This document shows positions 23,487-36,302 of a DNA stretch of 64,000 nt, piece by piece. Position numbers and translations under genes: made by a program. Source of the stretch: Sistotremastrum niveocremeum HHB9708. Lineage: Eukaryota > Basidiomycota > Agaricomycetes > Sistotremastrales > Sistotremastraceae. The DNA is taken from positions 373,664-437,663 of the forward strand of contig KV419414.1 in NCBI GenBank assembly GCA_001630475.1, written 5' to 3'. The notes beneath the pieces are model-generated. The model ran no database searches and was not told the DNA's origin. It saw nothing but the letters and a program-made list of their open reading frames with translations. How positions within the stretch are numbered: position 1 is the stretch's first letter; each line of letters opens with the position of its first letter.

Positions 23487-24705
23487 GGTCCAGGCAGCAG
23501 CTGTCAAAGCTCCGCTGCTGGCCGCAGCTCAGATGGCGACGGGTTGGCTGACTAGAAGATGAACCGTAAGGTCACTGTGCGTATGATAGAGCACGATGAC
23601 TATGAGCACCGAAATTCAGAGAGGGCGTGTCTGAGGAGGCCTGGGGTTTTGCAGGTTCGAGTTGAATATATTGAACATCGGCCGAGGTCGCCGGATCCGT
23701 ATTAGTGAACAAGGCGAAGGTGGCCCAGCCTTGTTTACAACCAACCATCACGCTGGTACTGTGCTCATAGTGCCTTGTTCATCTCAATTCGTGAGTCCGG
23801 TCATGATGGATCGTTAATACGATCGGAAGCTCATGGAAAACTTGCATTCGAATTTTAGCTTATCAAAACCGACCATAAACTCCCATCTAATTCTCGCACT
23901 CATCACAGATCTGGATCTTGTAACAAAGGCGACTTTTGGGATGCTCCTGTGAACGTGCAGCATTTTTTGCTCTATTCATTTTTAACTGTTCAGCTACTGC
24001 AGCTCCAAGTCCCACTTGTCCATGGCCAGCTCAGCGGCAGCCCGCAGCTACTCTCTTCCTTTGCTTCTTCAGGCACATACGCTAGTTCTGGCAATCATGG
24101 TACATGATATCGCGGTGGCTCACCAAGCTAGCGATTCTGCTTTTGCACATTGGACGGGAGACATCGCGTTCCCGATAACACAAGATTGCTCCCGCTTCTC
24201 ATGCATTCTTTTCCTGATTCTAGATCGCTGGTGGCGGAGGCATTTCGAAGCGCTCGCAATCTCATAGCAGGCGATATCCCAAGTCCTAGGACAATGGTAC
24301 ACTGGCCATATATGAGAACAAGCCGCAACCTCTCTTCTGCGGAATATCATGATACTTGCCTTGACACGACCTTCAAACAACTCGCAAATCAACCTTTTGT
24401 CAGAGTAGAGTCGGTCATGATCTCAGTATACTGTCAGGCACTGTTCTCTCATGCTTGACCACATGGTCTACCATCTATTCCTCCCAAAAGCCGTCGATGA
24501 TCAATCGTAGACGGAGAAAGGACGTATCAACAGCATTGATATAGATGCTCATACTCATGTAAATACGAGGTGTGTGATCTTTATAGCGCTTTGGATTCTA
24601 GACTCTCATTCAGTGCTGTCGACGCTATCGTCAGATATATTCAAGAAGAAGACTAATCCGCCCTATAAAGCGCGCCATTGAAACGGAGTGCAGCAGGGCC
24701 CCAAC
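23487..24705. other. Intergenic region, divergent promoters
   Basis: Separates DUF6535 gene B (minus) from the small cysteine-rich gene (plus). Frames at 24016-24267 and 24150-24458 carry no recognisable motif. A TATAAAG at 24664-24670 lies just before the next gene. Confidence 0.4.
24664..24670 (+). promoter_or_regulatory. TATA box of the small cysteine-rich gene
   Basis: TATAAAG stands 42 bp before the ATG at 24706, a spacing that fits a short 5' leader. Confidence 0.4.
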
Positions 24706-25031
24706 ATGCGTCTAGTCTCTGTAGCTCTCCTTCTCGCAGTTTTCCATTTTTCCACTGTTTGTGTTGCAGTTGTTCCCAATGATCCCTGCAATGGTGCTGG
24801 TGAGAGCTCGACGGACGTGAGTGATGCCTGGCGATTGTTCACCGTCTATGTTGCGATCCACTCCTTCTCAGTGTGTTGAGGATTGTCAAGCATGCTGCGA
24901 CGAAAACCCCGACAGTGGTTTTTGTCAGGACGGACTGGTCGATTGTTTTGCTCATTGCAGTAGGCCGTTAATCTCAATTATGAAAGCGGCATCGACAATG
25001 ATATTGCACAGATGGCGGCCCTTTCCCTTGA
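24706..25031 (+). CDS. Small secreted cysteine-rich protein
   Basis: Three exons (24706-24816, 24872-24959, 25012-25031) give 72 residues. The first ~21 residues are a signal peptide (MRLVSVALLLAVFHFSTVCV). The mature part is short and has eight cysteines in the order PC..CVEDCQACCDE..GFC..DCFAHC, then NGGPFP and stop. The introns (55 and 52 nt; GTGAGT..CTCAG and GTAGGC..CACAG) keep phase. If the second intron is not used the protein runs on to 25090 with a cysteine-free tail, which looks less natural. Small secreted cysteine-rich proteins of fungi include effectors and hydrophobin-like or antimicrobial proteins; the cysteine order is not that of hydrophobins (no regular CC pairs at positions 2/3 and 6/7), so no function is claimed. 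Confidence 0.65.
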
Positions 25032-25622
25032 AGACCAATGATAATGAAAACCTTGTTTGGCTGCATTTCCCAAAAAGTCGCGTCCACTAAATAAATTTTC
25101 TACTTTTCGCGTATCATCGGCAAAGAATCGAGTGTGTGTGTCCAGACATCATTGTGATTGGTACAATCAAGTGGCTGATATCATCATTGGTAATCAAGAT
25201 CGACATTCTGTGAGCTCACATCCAGCGGCTCCAGCCCTGTCCCGGAACATTGTAGTCGAATGATACACGATCAGTAGCCTACATGTCATCTAGACGTTGT
25301 CTAAGACGGTCGTTGCTTCACCAAATATCCAATCGCATGATGATTCCCCCCCAACTGATGGCAAGATAGTGGAATCAGGGGTTCCAGTCGTCGGTACCAC
25401 GCGAAGCGCTTTTTAGCTGGCCTGAGCCAGACTAATCCAGCATCGTGATCTTCGGCGTCACGACCGGGATGATCTGCTTGACGGAAATCGATTGACTACA
25501 ATCTCGTCTTGGGTGACCACTCATGAAGAGATAGTCGCATTCGGTGTGCAGGAATTGTCAACGGCCTGAGGTATGAAGGTTCGCAAGATTGGGCTGCTTG
25601 AGCCGTAATCCATGATCACTTG
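25032..25622. other. Convergent intergenic region; no gene seen
   Basis: About 590 bp between the small cysteine-rich gene and the end of DUF6535 gene C. No open frame with recognisable content and no repeat. Confidence 0.4.
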
Positions 25623-28600
25623 TTAATTCGCAGTGAAATGCGCTCCGGAGCGAGGAGCCATTTCGAGATCATGATGCAGTGTCACTTCATCACCGGAGAC
25701 TCGCACCAGTGCATTCCGCAAACGAACAGGAAGTGCACGAGTAACTCTTTCGATAATAGAGAGCGGTTGATCATGAGGCCGACGTTCTGGAGGTGGGGAT
25801 AGTTGCGCATCGAACCATCCTTGTAGATTGTCAGACAAGAGTACACAAAATTACTAAACGAGCATACCAATTTCGGGCGCCAAATCGAGGCGACGCGCGG
25901 ACAACCTTTCCAGATAAGACTCTGCACGTTGTCGAGTAGATTGACTTGTGCGTAGATCATATTCCCAGTACTCCATCCTCCAGTATCCCTGAGTGCAATA
26001 CTCCAAGAAGCTCCGTATCTCATTCGGGCGCGTGAGCGCGTCAAAGGCTCCGTGATCAAGGTAGAAAATAATGACATCGCTATCCCGACGCCAATGTGTC
26101 CCATGAGGCTCATACTCTGAGAATTCGTAGAGGAAGGTCGACAAGTCGAATTCACGAGGGACGACGAAACTGGGAGGTAAGTCTTGCATCAGTTGGTGAA
26201 GCAAATCGAGGACAATGAGGCAAGTAGCGTGATCGCGTATGACCGATGAATCGTCGATGAATCCAGCCAGTCCGGCTAAGAGCTCGAGTTCACGCCCATG
26301 CACTACGCGAGCGATGAGATCCTTGATGCGATTCCAATCCCAACGGAAGCTTCGAAGAAGTAGCATTACAAATGTGCTCAAAGGAACTTGTTCGAGGACC
26401 AGCGTTGCAATCCGGTTCCTCTCAGTCTCATCGAGATCAAGGAACTCCCAAAGAGGTCCTTTCAAAGATGATAGAGCCTGGGTCTGGTCTACGTCCTTGA
26501 ACGCGTCGGTTAGAGTAACGATTAGATCGTCATGTTCGTCCCTTGTCATGGAAGGCAGAGCTGCAGTTGGAGTTGGATTGAGTAAGGTAGTTAAGCTTCT
26601 CAGATGGTGATGTTACTCACGAACGAGGCGCGGATTATAACGGCGCCCATGAAACGCCTGACGCTGAGTTGGATCATCGCCCACTGGAATCAAGGTCACT
26701 CTTAGGTAGGTCTCCCAAAATTCGCGAGATAGATGTACACCAGATAAGGTCTCGAGGCCACCGCAACCGAGATAGGGTAGATAGTAGTTCATGACGTCTC
26801 CGAACCTCCACGCATTGAAATGATCGCGCCCGAATTTGCGCTCAGCAAGGGCAAGCAAGGGCGAAAGATCGAGGAAAGGAAGGACGGGAGAATCGGGTGG
26901 CACCCAGCTCATCAGCTGGTTTACAAAGCCGATGATGTTCTCGGGTCCACCGATATCTTTCTCCGGGAAGGAGGAGAAGAAGTCCGACATCTCTTCCAAG
27001 ATAACAACTTCTCTTCCCTTTGTGATGAGAGTGATCAAATTGTTGACGGATAGCCATTGGACGTTTGGGTCCCGTAATAGTGACTGCAAGAGGGATGAAA
27101 GATTGGCTTGAGCGAGAATAGCCGAGAGTTCGTCTGGTCTGTTGTCCCTTATCAAAGTGGTTTCGTCGTCCCTGATGATAGACTGACAACCTCGGAGAGC
27201 GGACATAAATATGAGAGTTCGATCTCCAAGATACCCGCGTTGATTGTAGGAGCAAAGAACGCGTGCCACACAAGAGTCGTATGTCTCAAATCTGTAGCCG
27301 CGGAGATCATGGTTTCCGGCTTCCAGGGAGGTGAAGAAGGTGTACAGAGGAAACAATGCGCGTCGGTTTTCGCGCGAACTTTCAATCAGGCTCGCACATT
27401 GGTCTTTGCACCACCGCGTCAATCTGTTGGCCTGAAGATCGATTCTCCATACATATCCCTCAGGCTCAAGTGTGGTCCACCCGTGCCAAGTCTTGAAGTT
27501 GACCAACTGTCGGTCGATTGTATCCTTCACCCGGAACGAAGTATCTGTCGCCGTGAATCTTTCGCGAGTTGCTTGGAACACGGGGAAGAGTGTGTCTCCA
27601 ACAGTGTACCATTTCCCAAGCTCGAACGAAGGAGATGCTCGTTCCAAGAGTTCGGTGTCGTTGGTGTGAATGACCAGCCGCGCATAAGTTTTGAGCTCTC
27701 GTTCGTCCTTGTTGTCGCTCTCCTGCCACCGGATCAAAGCCTCCACATCATCTGTATCCTTCGCCGCACGCTCTTCGACTATACGCCAACTATTCTCGTT
27801 GACTGCCTTAATCTCCTTCCGCTCGAGACGTTGACGAATCAAGCTGAGAACCGGTCGGAGTGCGTTGCTTAATGGGCTTTCGAACGGCGAGTTGTCATGC
27901 AGAGCAGCGTGGAATGTGGTCACCACGATGATACCAAGGATCACCAGTGATAAGGCTGTAGCAAGGGCTCCACCGAGAACCAATATCGGTGCCCGACCAT
28001 TGAAGGATAAAGACAGTTCCCATAGTTGAATAAGGAATCCGACTACGAACAATCCGATGGCCAGAAGGAGCGTCCAAAAAAGTACGGCCATGAGCGGTAA
28101 CATATAGCGCTCTGCGATAGCTTTTCGCCTTTCGCGTGCTAGGGTTCGTTCCAAATTTGTTTTGCCGAGGGGTACAGCAATTAGCCTCGATGCCCATTGC
28201 ATGCCCAGAACGCATAGCATCGAGTTGAATATCTGTCGGCCGGTCGTTAACGGTGGCTCAGAAGAAGTATCAGTCTGCACTCACGCTAACAATTAGGGCT
28301 AGATAATAGAATAAGGCGACGAGTTGTGTGGGTACTGTTGGTAACGGGGGTTTGCCCGAGCCCGTAGACGAGAACGTATCATCACTGGGAGGTGATGTGA
28401 ACGTCTGGATGATCGGTGAAATGAAGGCGGTCACGACCGTCAAGAACAGGGCAATCTATATACATAGACGTTGAAGTTTTCCTGACTTTTGATCCAATAA
28501 AGTACTCACGAATACTAGAGAGATTTGCATTAGATCTCTCCATCCATCGACGGTCACTTTGATCTTCGCCAGAGCTTCTTTATCCAAAGCACCCCACGTC

Positions 28601-28917
28601 TGCTCGTCCTCCATAGTCCGTGGCTCATGTGGCCTGTCATCTGACAGCGTTCGTCAGTATATTGTAGAGGTGGCTCATCAACACGAAGGCTACACACCTT
28701 TAGTGGCATCCTTCTCTAAGGTCTCCAACATCCCAGTATGCCTCTTAATAGTCTTGTGTTGCTCTTCGAGCTCATTTCTCTGCTTCTCTAGCGTATGTCC
28801 TTGTTTCTCCATTAACTGGTTCTGATTTTCAATCAGAGCCAACAGCTTGTCGAATCTTGAGACGAGGCTTTCGGCGAGGTTTGTCTTCGAGCTGGGTGAG
28901 CCATTGTCGCTGGCCAT
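25623..28917 (-). CDS. DUF6535 domain membrane protein (gene C)
   Basis: Six exons (28917-28698, 28640-28510, 28455-28285, 28232-26621, 26560-25868, 25819-25623) give 1007 residues. The N-terminal coiled coil (SRFDKLLALIENQNQLMEKQ) is followed by the DUF6535 order of four hydrophobic segments (first one IALFLTVVTAFISPIIQTF, last ones within residues ~245-320) with the invariant-looking MLCVLGMQWASRL between. The large C-terminal part is collinear with gene B. The last exon was found by its intron (GTATGC donor, CTGAC branch, ACAAG end, correct phase) and adds a 65-residue tail (WFDAQLSPPPERRPHDQPLS...) that has no match in gene B. Genes B and C lie in tandem on the same strand and are clearly paralogues. 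Start chosen at the ATG giving MASDNGSPSSK. Function unknown. Confidence 0.85.
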
Positions 28918-29404
28918 CCTATCATCCGCCCAGCCTCAGCTGCAGCCGTATAGTGAGGATAAAGGTGTGCCGTTGTCGGTCCACCGTGGTTACGGCGCGA
29001 AGGTAGCGAGACTGCATGAGCGTCTGCAACAGAAATAATGATTGTTGCGCTTAAACGCTCTGCACGAAATGAGCTAGCTATAGTAACGAACTAAATAAGT
29101 TCGCGAATATTGCCAGCTGTTGACTGTATGCTAAGTTATGTATTCTACGACTGCATAATGTGGTAATTTACATCGCGAGCACTTCGCGCCGATTACCATC
29201 GCTCCTAATAAAGCCTAGGAATCTCTAGCTCTCCTTCTCGATCAGATCCAATACCAATACATAATTGGTCCGTTCGTCCTGCAGCAACCTGCCTCCTTGC
29301 TTCCGCACCTGTCTTGCCCTCCTTAAGCGGCTCGCTAGCGTGATAGTTTACTCCATGAAGCCCGAGGAGTCGCGTAGCTATGCAGCTTCGCCGAAGTCGT
29401 ACGA
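28918..29404. other. Intergenic region upstream of DUF6535 gene C
   Basis: Promoter of gene C and 3' flank of the pantothenate kinase gene, which is also on the minus strand. No other feature seen. Confidence 0.4.
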
Positions 29405-31233
29405 TTATGAGTGGCCATTCACAGTCACTAGTGGAGGATGTTCGACATGGCCATTCTGATATTCCTGAGTGTCCGAATCAATGTTCTTGATCCACGCGCC
29501 CAACGCGCCCCTGCAATACATCATTAGATTTAAATAATAGAAGTAATACTCGGACTCACAAGAACCCCTCGTGCCGCAGGAACAATGCTCTCTTCGTGCC
29601 TTTACTCCAGAAGCGAATAGCGTACGATAGTGTGGTAATGGTAGACGGATGACCTGATTGCCAAACCGTTACATCAGATCAGCTGCTTTGCATATCGTAA
29701 AGCTTACGTACCTCGAATAAAGCCGCCTCCAAAATATATTTTATCCAGATTATATTTTTCCGCATTCATATAGCTATAACGGAATTAGCTTACCCGTCAC
29801 GAGAAGCAGAAGCAGGTGAAGAACGTACGCAATCTGCCCGATATTATTTGAGATAGCGTAAAGTAAACTCTTGCTTATATCCTCGGCCGAGAACGTCCGT
29901 TTCTTCGCACCCTTCTGGAAAACCTTTCCAAAGGAACTGGCAATAGTTGTCGATTTCAATCCGAGTCGTCCGTAATCTTGCCCATAGATGTCACCGACGA
30001 GCATATCCACTGTCGAATTGTCGCCTTGTTCTGCCAGGGCTAACATTTCTGTGAAAGAAATCGTGAGAAACCGCGGAATGACATAGCGAGGGAACGGAAT
30101 AGTAATCACCATCGAAGGATGTAGCAGGTGTCAGAAGACTCAATAAACCCCAAAGCGTGCCTCCTCCCAAGCTAGTACCCGTGACACGCTCAAATTTCCC
30201 ATCCACATCCACTTTGATGACTGATACACCAGACCCGATGTTCACGAGGAGACAGGGAAGTTGGGGCATAGGATTCTCTTCGAATGAAACGCTGTATTTC
30301 GGGGGGTTGGGTGAGGGTCGTTCCAGGGGAGCATCATTTGGAGGCTGTGTCTTGGTTTCAGGATGTGAAACCGCGTGAAGCAGTTCGTCGGAGAAGAAGT
30401 AGACTTCGGTGGGGATGAGCGTGATGAACTTGAGTCCAGTTATGAGACATTCCATCTCGTCCCCTTTCTCAATCTCAATGCCCAGTACGCTTGAGAATAG
30501 ATCGTAGAATTTGTGCGCGCCGCCACCGGTAGCAGTTATCTTGACGCCTTTCTTCATCTCCTCCAGTGAAACATGGTTCACGACCGCCGACCGTTCGATG
30601 AGCCTTTGAATGAACTCGACACATTCATCAATGTTATCCGTCTCGAACTTCTCAAAGTTGAGTGATCCGCCTGGAAAGTTCTGAAGCGATGCTCTTTGCA
30701 GCAAAGTAGCGTGGAAATGTTGATTGATCTCGGGTTCCGTATGCTCCCGTTCAGGGCTAGGAGGCTGATGATGTTGATGCGGAAAGGAGTCCAGAATGAG
30801 AGGAGTTAATGCGCCGTTCAGCTTTGATCCTGGCATGGGAGGTGTCGAGTCAGGCGACCAGTCTGAAGCGTTACAGCTTCCATTGCCGTTGGTGGCGATA
30901 AGGGATGGCGAGGAAGGTGGTTGCGGCGAACGAGTGAAGTAGACGACTTTGGCTAATGAGCCACCAACCTGTGCATAACGTTGAATATGAGAATGCCACT
31001 CGTTGGGGAAAGCAGCGCAGTACGCACATCAACTGCAATATGTGAGACTGGCTCGATGTAGTTGGGCAGGTATATCCCTCTGCTGTCTCTGGTCTGTACG
31101 GAACATCATGAGCACCTCATGCACGTCGACAAGGAAGATAGCTACGTGCCTCCGGCGACTCTTCGTGCAAGATGACTGCTCCCCGAGTGTCGACCTGGAT
31201 AACTCTGGGGCTGGGAAGGGATGGGGCAGCCAT
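29405..31233 (-). CDS. Pantothenate kinase (eukaryotic type II)
   Basis: Phosphorylates pantothenate, the first and usually controlling step of CoA synthesis in the cytosol. I read seven exons (31233-31146, 31077-31028, 30968-30110, 30048-29829, 29773-29712, 29653-29560, 29510-29405), about 492 residues. Visible family motifs in order: [13 protein letters not shown] (phosphate-binding loop), [107 protein letters not shown] and [15 protein letters not shown] at the end. This follows yeast Cab1 closely. Two low-complexity Pro/His-rich stretches in the first half lengthen it relative to yeast. The first intron is tentative: the start [20 protein letters not shown] fits family N-termini but the exact exon 1/2 join is uncertain. 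It lies 314 bp downstream of the coatomer gamma gene on the same strand. Confidence 0.95.
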
Positions 31234-31546
31234 GGCGCGAGCTCGCAAACGCAGCTGAGACTGAGGTAAAGTAAGGCGACTGCAATGCAGTACGTGAGAG
31301 GATGACCGAGGAAGACTAGCTTAGTCTGAATGCCGTTCTTATAATTCGAGCGCACATTATCGGCCCACCTCTGCTAGGGTGGTGAAGCGGGTGCCGGATG
31401 GAGCTTTCAGCGCTTTTCGTATCATGTCACCGGCTATCTTGGGTTCAATTTCCCCACCGTTTCAATTCAGATCATGATAAAAAATATTAGAGAGTTCAAG
31501 GGACGCTATTCTACAAATCACGAGCCCAGCCACCGGGTCAGCCTCC

Positions 31547-34500
31547 TTAGCCTCCAATGGCGGCAATCACCAGTCGACACACTGCATCGCTTTCTGCACG
31601 AACGCTGAGCTCTAGGTTTACTCCTGTTCCTGCTGCATAGGTCATTCGGGCCCGTGCAAGAACTTTTCCACCACCCCCTGTCACCAATCCAGAAAGTTGA
31701 AGGGTATGGACAGACGTAGACGTTGGATGTTCTGAACCACCCAACGGCTCCATGTTCAAGATTTCCACGATTGAATCGCAAGCAGCTACAGAGCAAAATC
31801 AGTAATCGGCATATTCGAAAGTAGAAGAGGCAAACCTTTGATGCTCTCCATCGCACTCAGAGCGAAAGTCTCCGTACTCGACGGGCCAGCCTTCATCTTC
31901 TCCCACTCGCTACTGAAAGTGGCATAATTGGGTACAATGTACTCTCCACCAGCACCCAATTCAACCTCATCGAGGGGATATTCATCATCATACCCATCTT
32001 CTTCGGGCTCGCCGCTATCAGGATCGACCTCTTTGCTGATGAATTTCATCGTGCACGCGAAGCTGCCGAGCGTGTATTCTTCGGGATCAAGGCGCGTAAA
32101 TGAGACATAGACGATTCCGGGTGATGTAGCTGACGAGAGCGACGTTTGGGGAATGATAAAGTCTTCGGTAAGGTTGATCTCGTCGGTGGCTTGCATGACG
32201 ATTGAGACTTGCTCGAGTACAGTATCTGGGAGCGTATTCGAGACGTTGAACTGTATCACACGACTAATCAGAAAATACGTCGGACGTCGTGAGAGAGAAA
32301 ACCGACCTGGAATACGACGTGTTCTTTGAAGATGTGCTTCACACATGAGACAACATACTCCGTCTCGCTCTCCGTCAATGGTGTAGGTTTAGAGCTGCTG
32401 CTCAAAACGGGACCATAATCGGCAAACTCAGGAACGGCGGCTAATTGAGTCTGGTACTGTGATTGTGTCTCCGCGGCGGAAGGAGCAGGAGGCGTGACGG
32501 CTCTAGTCTTGGCGGCAGGAGCACCGATGGTATCAAGAGTACTGGGTCGTGCAACTTCGGACGCCTGTTGTTGTCGGCTGACCTTGGGAATGGATTTGAT
32601 GTCGAAGGGATACTGGAAGGCCTCTTTGTCCTTCACGTATGCCACAAGCTTCGTCTCCAGGGCGGATAGCGAGAATACGGAATCTGGACATGTTCGAGAT
32701 TTAGTGGGAAGGGTACAGCTCCGGGATGAGATGACGTACCACTTTGGAGGTAAGACTCTGCCAAAGACGGTTCTCGCATTGCCTTGAGGTACATCGCCGC
32801 GCGATCTCGGACCTCATCGTCAACATCGTCCATGCATCTAGACAGCATAGGTATCAATACTAGCTCGCATTCACACACAATGCGACATACCGAGTCAACA
32901 AAACACCGACACTCTTCTTCGTCTTTGAATCCGCACTGACACCAAACTTGGCCAGACTCGAAACAGCCGCTGCTCGGACGACAGCATTCTCTAGAACGAC
33001 TCTGTTATAGATGAACCGAATGAACTTGGATGGCTGTTTTGCCTTGGGCCCCTCTGCGCCGAGAAGATGGAGAATTCGAACAGAAAGTTTGGTATATTCG
33101 CAATCTTCGATAAACTCGCAAAGATGAGCGAGGGCAGCTTCTTTGCAGTCCGAGATGAATTTGATCATGTCGAAGATAGCCTCCACGACAGCACGTTTGA
33201 AATCGTAGTTGCCTTCGTCTCGTAAAGTTCCAGAGAGGAATGTGAGGATGCTAGCTTGTTTGGAGGGGAATTTGAGGCAGAGGGAGCGGACGGCGTCGAC
33301 GACGATGACTTTGAATTCGTCGCTGATTTCCGACATGAAGCTGGTGATCTGCTTCATCAAGCGATCGACAGAAGCCTCGTTGCCAGTCTACACAGTGTGT
33401 CAGTTAACATTCAAGGTCATTTCAATCCGCTCTTACCTTGAGCAGCGTGGTGATGGCGTAGGTAGCAACGCTGCGGTTAGAGTCGTTAATGAGGTTTTCC
33501 ATGTCAAGATTGCAGTTTGCTACACTCTGAGGATGAGTAGCAGCAAGCGTAGCCAAGGTCCGAATAGCAGCGAATTTCAGCAACGACTTGGGCGAGGACA
33601 AGAAGAGTTGAAGAACGGTTATTGAGCGAGTCAGCTGAGCAGCAGTGACGTTCCTCATTTCGCAGATGACACGAGCGGCTTCGTAGTTGACCATGTCGCT
33701 CTTATGTCTGAGCCAGCCTTCGAGGAGATCGAACATGGGCTTTTGCATACTGTACGAACCGGCATTAGCTAAAGATGTCCCCGGAACAAAGGAGAATGGC
33801 AACATACTTGGGATCTTCATCCATAACCTTCGCCGCGTACCGGATGAGCAAGCACAAAGCCATAGGGTTCTTCAACGAGCTCCCTGCTCCACTCTTCCCC
33901 CCACCAAGTTGTTGAATCATCTTCGTAACAGCCATCCTGTCCTGCTGTCTCAGAAGATAGAGAAGCCCCAATCCATGATATTGTGTAATGTAGCTCGTCG
34001 ATGTGACCGTCTGAGGACCCGGACTTCCACCCGCACCGAATTGGCTCGACGCAGAGCCACCTAAGCTGAAGTACGAACTGGGGGAGGAACCGAAGAATGA
34101 TGAGCCGGAAGACTTGGAGTTGATAGCCTCCTGAGCTTCATTCGCCCATCGTTTTATAACGTCTTTGGAGACGGGGTAAAGGTGATACGAAGAGACGAGC
34201 GCAGCGGATGAGATGGAGGGATTTTTGTCCACGATAGCGGTTTTGAAGAATCGTTCAGTGCCTTGAACCATTGAAGGCTGATGTTAATTCGTCAGCAGAT
34301 CTCCCACAAGCAATAAGACTACGGGATAGAACTGACATCAATGATATGGCACAAAGCTCGGATGGCATTGGGTCGGTAAATGACCTCGAGGTTCGGCTGC
34401 ATATCCTTCTGAATACTACTCGTCACCATAATAACATCTTCGGCGGTATTCGAGAGCTCCTTGATAGCAAGATAAACCATCTGTCGCAGTGCAGCCTGTA

Positions 34501-34797
34501 CATCCCAACATCATCAGCATCCCGGCATTCCTCGTAAAACCACAAACAGGTACGCACATCCTTATTTTGGAACAGTTTGGTAGTACCAAAGAACAGCCCT
34601 GTAGCCTCCTGCGTTCCAAACGTCTCGCCAAGATAGAGCAGATAAACGACTCTCGTCAAGAGAGCTCTGCATTTCCGAGGGCTGATGGGAGACTCATTGA
34701 ACACACGCGCTTCCTGGATGATGGTAGTCTTGTTATTATAGTACGAGCTGAGTCCAGTAGGGTTATTTTCTTCGTCTCGTTTGGCTAAACCAGCCAT
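31547..34797 (-). CDS. SEC21: Coatomer subunit gamma (COPI)
   Basis: Gamma subunit of the COPI coat that forms Golgi-to-ER and intra-Golgi vesicles. Nine exons (34797-34558, 34495-34337, 34277-33808, 33749-33437, 33387-32891, 32837-32740, 32683-32307, 32250-31836, 31785-31547) give 935 residues, the usual length for Sec21. It begins with the family opening [20 protein letters not shown], has the HEAT-like adaptin trunk ([60 protein letters not shown]), a Ser/Ala/Thr-rich linker (residues ~600-680), and the two-part C-terminal appendage ([20 protein letters not shown]; ending RLVIAAIGG). A Ser/Gly-rich insert at about residues 185-220 ([19 protein letters not shown]) breaks the trunk and is unusual. 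All junctions keep phase. No neighbour is functionally linked. Confidence 0.97.
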
Positions 34798-36302
34798 TTT
34801 GTCGACAGTGTAGGCGGGACGCGAGGAGTCGGATGCTGTAGCACGTCCTGCGCAGACACGTCGGTCGTGATAGTTCTTGTCGGAGTTTCAATTCAGATTT
34901 TACTTCCATCGCTTTCATTCATTCACACAAGATATTCAAAATTTGGTGCTCTCGATGTCCTCGCGACGATATTGATTGTAATCTTGTACTACTACAACAT
35001 AATCAGAGCTCGCAAGAGAAAGGGACATCGTCCATCATGGTGTTGAAAACCCGGAACACAGCGTCGATCGTAGGACAGGGACGTGATATTTTTTGTTGAG
35101 GATTTCGTAACGATAGCGGGTCGGAGGGAATCGTGAATTCATGGAAGGAGAGGCGAAGTGGTGAGGGAGGGAAGGTTGAATTGCACATTCGTAAGTGGTC
35201 GGATGAGGTGTCCCATAGATAGGTACGATCGTTCGCGGCGCCCTCTCCTGCTCCAAGCCTTGGCCGACACAGTGGCGAAGGGGGAGCAACGGAGGACAAA
35301 CACAGCGCGGATACGATAACCTAGAAGCACAAAGGACGCCGGACGTCGCAGAGAGAGGAAAAAGGGGATGGAAAGATGAGACGTGAACAAGGCAGAAGCT
35401 GGAAAGGAAGAGAAAAGAGAAAGAAAAGGAAATGATGTACGGATTTTGAAGGGATGAAAGAGAAGGGGTAATTAAAAACTTTCGACTCCTATAAAACCGA
35501 TGGAAAAAAGCATTTCACAAGAAAGTGACGGTAAACTAAAACTTCGTCAAATACGGGCGCTGAAGGGGAGATTGAAGAATGCGAGCGATAAGGAATAAGG
35601 CGGTTTCCCTCCCCTGACCCCTCTGCAGTATGGCAAAAGGGCGGGATTTGAGAAACGTGAAAGAAACTGGAGCGTCCGTAGAGAAATTGAAGTGATAAAC
35701 ATTCAGTCAATGGATAACCGATAACACGAGCGAGGCTGGTACAGAACCGGCCTGCTAGCCCTCTGTGACTTGTTTGCGACGAGCGGGTAGGAAGAGTCCC
35801 ACGTCATATATAGTTGGTTCAATCGACGACGAAGAGAGGTATCCGTCTGTCCGTTGCTCTGGAAGACATCGAGATGTCGACTCGACGTGCTTCAGGAGGA
35901 GTGAGCGGCGGACTGCAGGAGCCACGTGTATGCGAGCGATGTCGAAGGGATATGATGTGGTAACAAAACGAACGGCAGGTGGGCACACGCGGCGCGATAA
36001 GCTGACGATGATGTGCGCGCGCGAACCATGAAGCAGACGCGACGTGCCCCAGTCGGTCTGCTTCAACCTCCACAAGTTTGCAGTGAGAAATCTTGACATC
36101 AATAGCCTTTCGAAAACCCGATTTTCTTCATCAACCCCTAACGAGAAAGAACCCCATCATATGCCGGCCAAGATAAGACGATAACAAGCGCAGAACCCAG
36201 AACACGGAAACCACCATTAACAACCGCCACGCCGATGACTTCTTCTTTGACGGCAGCGTCGTAGGACGCGCCAAGAAATCATCTTGAAGAGAAGGAGCTC
36301 GC
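34798..36302. other. Intergenic: coatomer promoter and 3' flank of casein kinase
   Basis: 1.5 kb. A 115-codon minus-strand frame at 35755-36102 has no recognisable family. The stretch 35380-35480 is purine-rich on the plus strand, so pyrimidine-rich in the direction of the coatomer gene's neighbour. No gene supported. Confidence 0.4.

Noticed and set aside
27108-27872. 254-codon plus-strand open frame
   Set aside because: Lies wholly antisense to the large exon of DUF6535 gene C and shows no family resemblance; a shadow of the real gene.
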